From contig DPLL01000181.1 of assembly GCA_003542015.1 (NCBI GenBank), positions 1 through 8,460 of the forward strand: DNA of 8,460 bases. The letters are read 5' to 3'. This document shows, piece by piece, positions 1 through 5,801 of the stretch. The translations under genes were made by a program, and so were the position numbers. The notes below the pieces were generated by a model. The model was not told where the DNA came from, ran no database searches, and worked only from the letters and a program-made list of their open reading frames with translations. The stretch is from Microcoleaceae cyanobacterium UBA9251 (GTDB lineage: Bacteria > Cyanobacteriota > Cyanobacteriia > Cyanobacteriales > Microcoleaceae). Every line of letters begins with the position of its first letter. The first letter of the stretch is position 1.

Positions 1-734
1 ACAGCAGCAGATTGCTGTATGGCTGTGCGTTCCTGCTGTTCAACTGTGGTAGCAATCTCTGTCGAAGAAGTGGCGATCGCATTTACTGCTTCACCAATCG
101 TTTTAGCAATACCTGAAGAGATTAAAAAGGCAGTAATCAAGGCGATCGTGATGCCTAAGACTGCCCCAACCAAAACGGCAGAGACTAAAAAGCGGATATT
201 TTCCTCTGCGTTGGAAGTTACAGCGTCAAGAAGTTCCTGCTCTTTTTCACCAAAGTAGTTATTTAATTCGTAATACTCATTCAGAATTAATGCCCCTTTT
301 TTGGTGGAAAACAATTCCAGCGCTTCTTTTTGTTTTCCTTGCTTTACTAACTGAATCATTTTATCATAATAATCATCATATTCTTTTTGTAATTTAATTA
401 ATGTTTTCAGAAGCTCTTTCTGGCTGGGATTTTCAATCTTATTGCCTACAGATTCTGCTAATTTCTGAAATTTTAGTAAGTTTTTCTGATAATCCTTTAA
501 AAAATATTCATCCCTGTTCAGAATATAGCCTCTCGTATCTCCCACCATTTGGGCCAGGTAAAAACCCATACGATCCACCCCTTCTATGGTAGTTATTGAG
601 ATTTTTGTTTGTCTATAGGACTCCCCTACCTTACTGGCGCTTGAGAAGATTGGTATCACTAATCCTACAAATAAAGAAATGGGAACTGCATATCCGAGTA
701 ACATCCGGTTTCTCAGCTTCAAGTTGGCGAACAT
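1..734 (-). CDS. Methyl-accepting chemotaxis protein, paralogue 1 (partial, C-terminus beyond left edge)
   Basis: This is the N-terminal half of a membrane chemoreceptor; 244 codons are visible and no stop occurs in frame up to the left edge. Residues about 11-33 form the first membrane helix. Residues 37-180 are an external helical sensor of the four-helix-bundle/CHASE3 kind, and 182-206 are the second membrane helix. The start of the cytoplasmic signalling coiled coil follows directly (EIATTVEQQER). The protein aligns without any gap to the upstream gene at 774-2225. Identity counted by eye is about 86% over residues 1-36, about 62% over the sensor (37-180) and about 91% over 181-244. The start ATG is supported by a Shine-Dalgarno AGGAG 8 bases upstream and by conservation with the paralogue from codon 1. 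It lies 39 bases after the upstream stop, so the two are probably cotranscribed. The sensor is richer in Lys and Tyr than its sister, which suggests a different ligand or stimulus. The kinase-control tip lies outside the window. Confidence 0.93.
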   Translation of the reverse strand, partial: MFANLKLRNRMLLGYAVPISLFVGLVIPIFSSASKVGESYRQTKISITTIEGVDRMGFYLAQMVGDTRGYILNRDEYFLKDYQKNLLKFQKLAESVGNKIENPSQKELLKTLIKLQKEYDDYYDKMIQLVKQGKQKEALELFSTKKGALILNEYYELNNYFGEKEQELLDAVTSNAEENIRFLVSAVLVGAVLGITIALITAFLISSGIAKTIGEAVNAIATSSTEIATTVEQQERTAIQQSAA

Positions 735-742
735 GATAATAT

Positions 743-747
743 CTCCT
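743..747 (-). promoter_or_regulatory. Ribosome binding site of MCP paralogue 1
   Basis: The minus strand reads AGGAG, 8 bases before the ATG at 734. The same position upstream of the sister gene (about 2234-2238) has the weaker AAGAG within an otherwise similar stretch, so the duplication includes the leader and the downstream gene has the better site. Confidence 0.7.
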
Positions 748-773
748 TTTAGGTTAGATAGCCCTAGGGCCTG

Positions 774-2225
774 TTAAACAATTGAATTGAGACTTTGGGC
801 TGCATCGTTCAATTGTTGAGCGCCTACTTTAGTTTGAGTAATACCACTAGCGGTTTCTTTTGCCGATAGGTTGAGGCTGTTCATAGCATCGACTACTTGT
901 TGAATAGCAACTGCCTGTTGTTGAGCAGTTAGAGAAATTTGTTGATTGTTCAATACCACATTGTTAAAAGCCTTTGTCACTTCCGAGAAAGCTGCTGCCG
1001 TTTTGAGACTAATTTTGTTTCCTGATTCTACTGTCTTAGTGCCTTCATTTGTCACCGTTACAGTGGAATCGAGCGCATTCTTGATCTCAGCGACAAGGTT
1101 GTTAATCTTCTCAGCAGATTTCTTACTTATATCTGCTAGTTTGCGGATTTCTGTGGCTATGACATTAAAACCTTTGCCGTTTTCGCCCGCCCGCACCGCT
1201 TCTACTGCGGCATTTAGCGCTAACATATTCGTTTGATTGGCTAAATCTGTCACCACACTAGAGATATTGCCAATCTGATTGGTTTGTTCGTTCAAGCGCA
1301 TAATTTGTTGGGCGATCGCCCCTACTTTTTCTTTCAATATTGTCATCGATTCCAGGTTTTGCTCCACTGCTAGGGCTCCCCCTTCAGCGATCTTTAAAGC
1401 TTCCCGTGCAGATTCAGCAGCAGCTTGGGCTTGCTGGGCTGATTGTTGAGAAGAAGCGCCCAACTCATCCATTGTGATAGTAGTTTGATTTACAGAGCTA
1501 GATTGCTGTAGGGCTGTGCGTTCCTGCTGTTCAACTGTGGTAGCAATCTCTGTCGAAGAAGTGGCGATTACATTTACTGCTCCACCAATCGTTTTAGCAA
1601 TACCTGAAGAGATGAAAAAGGCAGTAATCAAGGCGATCGTGATGCCTAAGACTGCCCCAACCAAAACGGCAGAGACTAAAAAGCGGACAGTTTCTTCTGC
1701 TTTGGAAGTTGCAGCGCCCAGAATTTCATGCTCTTTTTGATTAAAGGAGCGATTTATTTCGTCAACCTCATGCATAATTAATACTTCTTTTTTGGTTGCA
1801 AAAACATCCAGCGCTTCTTTTTGCTTTCCTTGTTTTACTAACTCAATCATTTGAGCGGAATAATTATCATATTTTTTTTGTAAGCCCAGGTTTTTTTTTA
1901 ATCGCTCTTTCTGGATGGGATTTTCAATCGTATTGCCTACAGATTCTGCTACTTCCTGAAATGTTTGCAAGTCGGTCTGATAAGCCTTTAAATAATCTTC
2001 ATCTCTGCTCAAAATATAGCCTCTCGTATCTCCCACCATTCGGGAAATGGAAAAATTCATAGCAGTCACCCCCTCGATGGCAGTAATTGAGATTGTTGTT
2101 TGTCTATAGGACTCGGCTATCTGACTGGCGCTTGAGAATACTGGTATCACTAATCCTAAAAATAAAACAATGGGAACTGCATATCCGAGTAACATCCGGT
2201 TTCTCAGCTTCAAGTTGGCGAACAT
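774..2225 (-). CDS. Methyl-accepting chemotaxis protein, paralogue 2 (complete, 483 aa)
   Basis: This transmembrane chemoreceptor senses a signal outside the cell or in the periplasm and controls a CheA/CheW kinase complex. Residues 11-33 are membrane helix 1, about 37-180 a helical ligand-binding region resembling CHASE3/4HB_MCP sensors (it contains the typical MVGDTRGYILSRDEDYL stretch), and 182-206 membrane helix 2. The remainder is the MCP signalling coiled coil, with the conserved hairpin tip at about 327-365 (NQTNMLALNAAVEAVRAGE, then GKGFNVIATEIRKLAD). One tip position has Val where Ala is usual (EAVRAGE). There is no recognisable HAMP domain: the signalling helix starts at once after membrane helix 2. 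Methylation sites cannot be assigned by eye. The ATG at 2225 is conserved with the downstream copy. A candidate sigma-70 promoter lies at 2265-2293, and the gene leads a probable operon with paralogue 1. No cheA, cheW or cheY is visible here, and the substrate is unknown. Confidence 0.95.
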   Translation of the reverse strand: MFANLKLRNRMLLGYAVPIVLFLGLVIPVFSSASQIAESYRQTTISITAIEGVTAMNFSISRMVGDTRGYILSRDEDYLKAYQTDLQTFQEVAESVGNTIENPIQKERLKKNLGLQKKYDNYSAQMIELVKQGKQKEALDVFATKKEVLIMHEVDEINRSFNQKEHEILGAATSKAEETVRFLVSAVLVGAVLGITIALITAFFISSGIAKTIGGAVNVIATSSTEIATTVEQQERTALQQSSSVNQTTITMDELGASSQQSAQQAQAAAESAREALKIAEGGALAVEQNLESMTILKEKVGAIAQQIMRLNEQTNQIGNISSVVTDLANQTNMLALNAAVEAVRAGENGKGFNVIATEIRKLADISKKSAEKINNLVAEIKNALDSTVTVTNEGTKTVESGNKISLKTAAAFSEVTKAFNNVVLNNQQISLTAQQQAVAIQQVVDAMNSLNLSAKETASGITQTKVGAQQLNDAAQSLNSIV

Positions 2226-2541
2226 AGCAAGCTCTCTTTTTAGGTGAGGTGGTTGAACTATCTGATTCTAAATCATTGACTCAGACTGATCAAGAAAAAT
2301 ATGGCAAAACTTAATATCGAGCAAGCGATGCAGGTCAAAGTCTTTAGGATTGAGGGTTGTTTTGTTTGCTTGGATTTTGGATAAATCCTGTCGATCAGAA
2401 GATTGTAGCAGGGAATTGAGGAACGAAACCCAAACATCGTCAAATTCTCTCCCCCACTCTTCCTCTCTCCCACTCTTGATTTAGGTGTAAGTCGATCGCA
2501 AAGCGTGTTAAAACCTAGTTAAACGATCGAATTCTGAACTG
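2226..2541. other. Divergent intergenic region (316 bp)
   Basis: This spacer lies between the divergently transcribed MCP pair and the C39 peptidase gene. It holds the candidate MCP promoter (2265-2293) and a pyrimidine-rich stretch in which CCCACTCTT occurs twice, at 2453-2461 and 2469-2477. The weak open frame at 2273-2473 on the minus strand resembles no protein I know and has no convincing ribosome site. I could not pick a good promoter for the plus-strand gene. Confidence 0.6.
2265..2293 (-). promoter_or_regulatory. Candidate sigma-70 promoter for the MCP gene pair
   Basis: Read on the minus strand there is a -35 box TTGATC (2288-2293; 4 of 6 matches) and a -10 box TAGAAT (2265-2270; 5 of 6 matches), separated by exactly 17 bases. 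Transcription would start near 2258, giving a leader of about 33 bases before the ATG at 2225. This rests on consensus and spacing only. Confidence 0.5.
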
Positions 2542-3564
2542 ATGGAAATACTTGTGACGCTGCTGCTGGGTTCGGTTTTCTTGGTCTGGGGAATGGGGTT
2601 CGGAAAGGTGTTAGTTCGATCTGGAGCGACCGCTAATGACTTGTTTAAGGGCCGAAATTCGATGGCCCTGCTGTTTTTAGGTTTCTATTTTGGCTTGCTG
2701 CTACTGGCCCTAAATCTGCCGCAAATGCCAGCTTTGCCGATCGAGTGGCGCGGGCACGGGATGCGAGTTACTTGGACTTTGCTGAGGGTAATGTTGATGG
2801 GAATCTGCGGTATTGGTTTTACTATAAGCTGGCAGACGGCGCGATCGCAAATAATTGCAGTAATCTTAATTGGCTGCTTAGGATTGGGCGGATTTACTAG
2901 CGCTGAATCCTATTTCATGGCACCAATTTACGCTGATTTAGTTGACAATTTGCAGCCAAACGGTGTATTTCGCCAAACATCTAACAGCAGTTGCGCCCCC
3001 GCCGCCCTAGCAACAATATTGAGAAAGTGGGGAATGAATGCGACGGAATCGAGTGTAGCTAGGGAGGCGGGAACCAGTCGTTTGGGAACTTCCATGCCAC
3101 AGTTAATCGTAGCAGCAAGAGCTTTAGGAATGCAAGGAATTGAACTGACTCCGAGTTGGGAGCAAATGCAGCAAATTAATCGCCCCGGAATCTTAGCAGT
3201 TTGGCTATTTGACGGCCTTCGTAAACTTCCCCACGCCGTCGCTTTATTGGGCATAAATAATAGTATTGCTACAATTGCCGATCCGGCGCGGGGCAGAATT
3301 TTCTATTTAGACAGATCAACTTTTGCCCAGATTTGGCGCGATCAATATGTACCGATTTTTCATCCGGCTGAGATCTTGTTAACTAACAAACAAGCCATTG
3401 ATTATTTGAGTAAGTTGGGATATAATAGCGGCAATTTGAAAGCAGACATTGAGCGCTTTCAAACAGATAAAAAGTTGCAAGTCAGCGGCAAATTAGATAG
3501 AATGACTGAGTTAATGTTAAGCGGCCCTTTTTTGGAAAAAGTCCCCAGATTGGATGGGAAGTAG
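2542..3564 (+). CDS. Membrane-anchored C39-like cysteine peptidase with C-terminal peptidoglycan-binding-like segment (340 aa)
   Basis: This is a probable membrane protease. Four hydrophobic segments lie at about 3-20, 41-60, 76-97 and 102-121. The Arg/Lys-rich loop at 21-39 suggests that the following domain faces the periplasm. Residues about 138-275 look like a C39 papain-like peptidase (the fold that cleaves double-glycine leader peptides). The evidence is NSSCAPAALATIL with the candidate nucleophile Cys151, Gln145 six residues before it as the usual oxyanion-hole residue, the candidate general base His231 in LPHAVALLGI, and Asp247 in ADPARG. Residues about 283-328 resemble a PG_binding_1 repeat (AIDYLSKLGY, then IERFQTDKKLQVSGKLD). 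Unlike bacteriocin exporters there is no ABC ATPase domain, and no precursor peptide with a Gly-Gly leader is visible nearby. The ATG is the only good start after an in-frame stop 30 bases upstream, but its ribosome site is weak. The substrate is unknown, and a role in wall or envelope protein processing is inference. Confidence 0.85.
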   Translation: MEILVTLLLGSVFLVWGMGFGKVLVRSGATANDLFKGRNSMALLFLGFYFGLLLLALNLPQMPALPIEWRGHGMRVTWTLLRVMLMGICGIGFTISWQTARSQIIAVILIGCLGLGGFTSAESYFMAPIYADLVDNLQPNGVFRQTSNSSCAPAALATILRKWGMNATESSVAREAGTSRLGTSMPQLIVAARALGMQGIELTPSWEQMQQINRPGILAVWLFDGLRKLPHAVALLGINNSIATIADPARGRIFYLDRSTFAQIWRDQYVPIFHPAEILLTNKQAIDYLSKLGYNSGNLKADIERFQTDKKLQVSGKLDRMTELMLSGPFLEKVPRLDGK

Positions 3565-3927
3565 TTATTAGAAATCAGAAAATGTAGGGGCACTATTGAC
3601 GCAGAGGGAAGAGGAATCATGGGGGTTCAATCAAACAAGAGTTGAGTCATTCGTTCATAGCAATCGCAAAAATTAGATCGCCCCAGCAGATCGTCAACGA
3701 TCGCACCTTCGTAGCGTAGCTGCATGAAATTACCAATGTAACCCTAGGCAGTTGCATCTCATATGGTGCGTTTAAATCCCATAAATAAAAAACGATTTTT
3801 CTGCCAGAAAGTCCGAGAAGGCTTGAAAATCAGCGCCGATTATCTGACTGATTTATTCATGACTATGACGACCGATTCCATACATTTTCATCCTGTATTT
3901 TTACGGTCGATCGCAGTTTTTCCACCC
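3565..3927. other. Intergenic region with no convincing gene (about 360 bp)
   Basis: No protein-like reading frame stands out. A 64-codon plus-strand frame (3763-3957) runs into the 3' end of the opposite gene, lacks a ribosome site and matches no family I know. The region carries repeat-like fragments: GACGCAGAGGG near 3599 (its complement shares CCCTCTGCG with the repeat at 5711-5737), a tight inverted repeat GATCGT-CA-ACGATC at 3689-3702, and a TTCGTAGCGTAGCTGC stretch near 3709-3724. No clear terminator hairpin follows the peptidase gene. Confidence 0.55.
3689..3702. repeat. Short inverted repeat GATCGT/ACGATC
   Basis: This is a perfect 6-bp dyad with a 2-base centre, next to other palindrome-like sequence (TTCGTAGCGTAGC). 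It fits the short interspersed repeats found between cyanobacterial genes. The stem is small and the loop too tight for a stable hairpin, so it may have no function. Confidence 0.35.
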
Positions 3928-4416
3928 TCACCGTTTTTGACAATTGGGAACAGTTGAATCGCTAATTTTAGGCTCAGACAGCTTGACTTCCCATCCCGGT
4001 AAATTCCACCAATCAACTCGCTGATTCGGCTGAATCCAGAAGTTTAGTTGCGCGATCTTGCCATCCTCAAATCTGAGTTTTGGAAACGTGGGATAACTGG
4101 TATCATCAGTTTCGCGGTAAGTGCGTCCAAGGTAATTCATGCAGGTCGTTAATCCCTCAGCAATTCCCAATTCTTCCACTCCTGTTCCCTTCAATTTCGC
4201 ATCATCGTAGCTGAAGGATCCGTTGAATGAATTGCCCGCTAATCGGCCTTGGGTAACAGTGATCGTGAAATCGTAGGTGACGGGAACTGCGTAGGCTTGG
4301 GTTGCAGTGACAACTGTACTCAGAAGAGTCGTGGCGATCGCCACCGAGAGTTTTGAAATTGCTGGCATACTCGGATTCCGAAAAAGAACAACACTATAAA
4401 TTTCGCTTTCAGTCAT
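3928..4416 (-). CDS. Small secreted protein of unknown function (162 aa)
   Basis: This is an exported protein whose function I do not recognise. A signal peptide is clear: a hydrophobic core at about 22-39 and a cleavage-type AYA before Val44. The mature part (about 119 residues) is rich in alternating polar and hydrophobic residues (VTYDFTITVTQGRLAGNSF, then FNGSFSYDD), suggesting a beta-sandwich. It resembles the N-terminal part of cyanobacterial PEP-CTERM-type secreted proteins, but the usual C-terminal Pro-Glu-Pro plus membrane helix plus basic tail is absent. Two cysteines (92 and 159) could form a disulfide in the mature protein. The start at 4416 is chosen because AAGGAG lies 7 bases upstream. 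The alternative ATG at 4368 (residue 17) would give a more usual short signal peptide but has a poor ribosome site. It stands alone, with 171 bases to the upstream gene on the same strand. Confidence 0.75.
   Translation of the reverse strand: MTESEIYSVVLFRNPSMPAISKLSVAIATTLLSTVVTATQAYAVPVTYDFTITVTQGRLAGNSFNGSFSYDDAKLKGTGVEELGIAEGLTTCMNYLGRTYRETDDTSYPTFPKLRFEDGKIAQLNFWIQPNQRVDWWNLPGWEVKLSEPKISDSTVPNCQKR
4331..4344. repeat. 14-bp perfect palindrome containing HIP1
   Basis: GTGGCGATCGCCAC is a HIP1 octamer extended by three complementary bases on each side, inside the signal-peptide coding region of the small secreted protein. Extended HIP1 palindromes (GGGCGATCGCCC) also occur at 1310-1321 and 7453-7464. 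Confidence 0.7.
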
Positions 4417-4587
4417 CGGGAAACTCCTTGATTACACTTCTATAGTCAGTGTGCGTTTCGGATATGATATCATAAGCAATGAATTAAATGCGATCGCAGC
4501 AGACTGCCAAGCCAACAAAATTTACCGCCTATGGTTAATAGTGTATACTTTTTGGGTACTGAAAACCCCAACAGAAAACCCTCGTCT
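4417..4587. other. Spacer between the secreted protein and hydrolase genes
   Basis: This spacer includes the leader of the secreted protein gene, a 10-bp palindrome ATGATATCAT at 4464-4473, a HIP1 site at 4490-4497, and GAAAACCC repeated at 4561-4568 and 4574-4581. No promoter with two good boxes and no convincing terminator for the upstream hydrolase gene could be picked. Confidence 0.45.
4424..4429 (-). promoter_or_regulatory. Strong ribosome binding site deciding the start of the secreted protein
   Basis: AAGGAG on the minus strand sits 7 bases from the ATG at 4416. It favours this start over the ATG at 4368, which gives the more typical signal peptide. Confidence 0.7.
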
Positions 4588-5616
4588 TTAATCGCCCAGC
4601 ATTAACTCTGTAGATTTAACCACATTCATACCCGCTGCCGCAAATCTTTGAAAAGCCTCATTTGCTGCTTCCGTAAAATCAACAACACCCGGAACAACCA
4701 CAGGCGAAGTACAATCTTCCAACAAATAAACCTTCTTTGCCAAATTCGCATCTCGCGCCAAAATTTCCGTCAGCAAATCATCAATTGTCCAAGCAACGCA
4801 GTGACTTTTAGCTTGTCCGCCAATAATTACTGCATCAAAATCCAGCAATTTATTCATAAAACTAACATTCTTTTGAGCAATCGGATTTCCATCGAATCCA
4901 TCTAAAACTTCCGGCCGCAAAACAGAATAGTTTTCAGTCAGCGGATTCCCACCTTTGATTTCAAAAAGTGCTTGACTTTCGCGAGCAATGCTATGAAAAA
5001 ATATTGCTTCTTCCACTGCGGAAACTAGAGCGTGTCCGATGCCGCCAAGCATCGAGTGATAGGGCCAAATTGTTAGCGGATATTTGCCACGATCGCTAAG
5101 TTTTTTCACATAGTGCAGAGCGTGTTTTTCCAGGGAAGAAAAATTGCCACGGCTGATGCTATATGCGAGGGCTGGATTAACTTTCCAAATGCCTTTTTCG
5201 ACATCTTCTAGGGTAATGGAAGTTGCGGCTGGTTGCGGGTGTTCGCCTGCTTCATTGATCCAAAAAATAGGATGAAAAATTTGCATAGCCTTGTGCGTGT
5301 CCATTGTCGGCGCAATAGTTGTAAGTCTGTCTAAATTGCGATAAATGAACTCGCACAGCCGCAGATTATCATCAATAGCACCGCTACCAGATCGCCCGCC
5401 GACGAATAGTTCAAATTCCGGCAAACAAAAAGTATTTTGGGCATCAATTATCAACAAACAAATGCGGTTTGTGTCCCTAGCGGCTGGCTGGATACTGTGT
5501 TGTTTCGCCCAGCTTTTGGCTGAGGTAGCGCGTTCTTGATAAAGGACACGCCAGACTTCGCTGACTTTCTTCGGGTCAAAATACTCAGGAATGGGGAGTA
5601 AGCTTTTTGCAGTCAT
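4588..5616 (-). CDS. Isochorismatase-like (nicotinamidase-type) cysteine hydrolase, long form (342 aa)
   Basis: This is a cytoplasmic amidohydrolase-type enzyme of the cysteine hydrolase superfamily; nicotinamide or another small amide is a plausible substrate but is not proven. The nicotinamidase landmarks appear in order: Asp58 in LLIIDAQNTFC (catalytic Asp), MDTH at 105-108 plus His115 (metal-site type residues), WPYH at 184-187, Lys221 in IKGGNPLTENYS (catalytic Lys), and Cys273 in GQAKSHCVAWTIDDL (nucleophile). Family members such as PncA are about 180-220 residues. This protein is longer because of an N-terminal extension of about 50 residues and extra sequence between MDTH and WPYH. 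I start at the ATG at 5616. The frame extends to a TTG at 5655, but that codon has no ribosome site and lies at or above the predicted transcription start. The gene stands alone, and no NAD-salvage gene is visible nearby. Confidence 0.85.
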   Translation of the reverse strand: MTAKSLLPIPEYFDPKKVSEVWRVLYQERATSAKSWAKQHSIQPAARDTNRICLLIIDAQNTFCLPEFELFVGGRSGSGAIDDNLRLCEFIYRNLDRLTTIAPTMDTHKAMQIFHPIFWINEAGEHPQPAATSITLEDVEKGIWKVNPALAYSISRGNFSSLEKHALHYVKKLSDRGKYPLTIWPYHSMLGGIGHALVSAVEEAIFFHSIARESQALFEIKGGNPLTENYSVLRPEVLDGFDGNPIAQKNVSFMNKLLDFDAVIIGGQAKSHCVAWTIDDLLTEILARDANLAKKVYLLEDCTSPVVVPGVVDFTEAANEAFQRFAAAGMNVVKSTELMLGD

Positions 5617-5659
5617 GGCTAATTTACTTAACAGTGGATTGTAACAAAAACTCAAATTA

Positions 5660-5688
5660 ACAGTAAAAAATATTCAATCATACGTCAA
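5660..5688 (-). promoter_or_regulatory. Candidate promoter of the cysteine hydrolase gene
   Basis: The minus strand carries TTGACG (5683-5688; 5 of 6 matches to -35), then 17 bases, then TACTGT (5660-5665; a TAnnnT-type -10). The predicted start near 5653 leaves a leader of about 37 bases to the ATG at 5616, which argues against the TTG at 5655 as start codon. A second -10-like TACAAT occurs closer to the gene but lacks a partner -35. Confidence 0.4.
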
Positions 5689-5710
5689 CCCATCTTTCTC
5701 CCCGCTCTTT

Positions 5711-5747
5711 CTCAGCGCTCTCTGCGCCCTCTGCGGTAAAAAAAAAA
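5711..5747. repeat. Three 9-bp tandem units followed by a run of ten A
   Basis: The units are CTCAGCGCT, CTCTGCGCC and CTCTGCGGT, each 9 bp and adjacent, followed directly by A10 (5738-5747). They sit in the divergent spacer between the cysteine hydrolase and VTT genes. I recall similar CTCTGCG-type arrays as common between genes in filamentous cyanobacteria, so this is probably a dispersed genomic repeat, not a gene-specific operator. Confidence 0.6.
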
Positions 5748-5801
5748 TCAAAAATCTCATCGAATTAGAGTACAGTAATCATAAGCTATTTATGGTGAAT
5801 T

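Noticed and set aside
735..773. GCCCTAGGGC dyad between the two MCP genes as a terminator
   Set aside because: The dyad has no loop and no following T-run on the minus strand, so it would not form a terminator hairpin; cotranscription is more likely.
1..2225. Reading the similar blocks at 1-734 and 1492-2225 as a mobile element or assembly artefact
   Set aside because: Both are parts of in-frame chemoreceptor genes with many coding differences, which fits an old tandem duplication and not an insertion sequence or misassembly.
2273..2473. 66-codon minus-strand open frame upstream of the MCP genes
   Set aside because: It has no ribosome site and no protein-like pattern beyond a chance hydrophobic end, and it overlaps the candidate MCP promoter. 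Treated as non-coding.
3763..3957. 64-codon plus-strand open frame
   Set aside because: It overlaps the 3' end of the secreted protein gene on the other strand, has no ribosome site and shows no family resemblance.
5617..5655. TTG start extending the cysteine hydrolase by 13 residues
   Set aside because: It has no ribosome site and coincides with the predicted transcription start; the ATG at 5616 is preferred.
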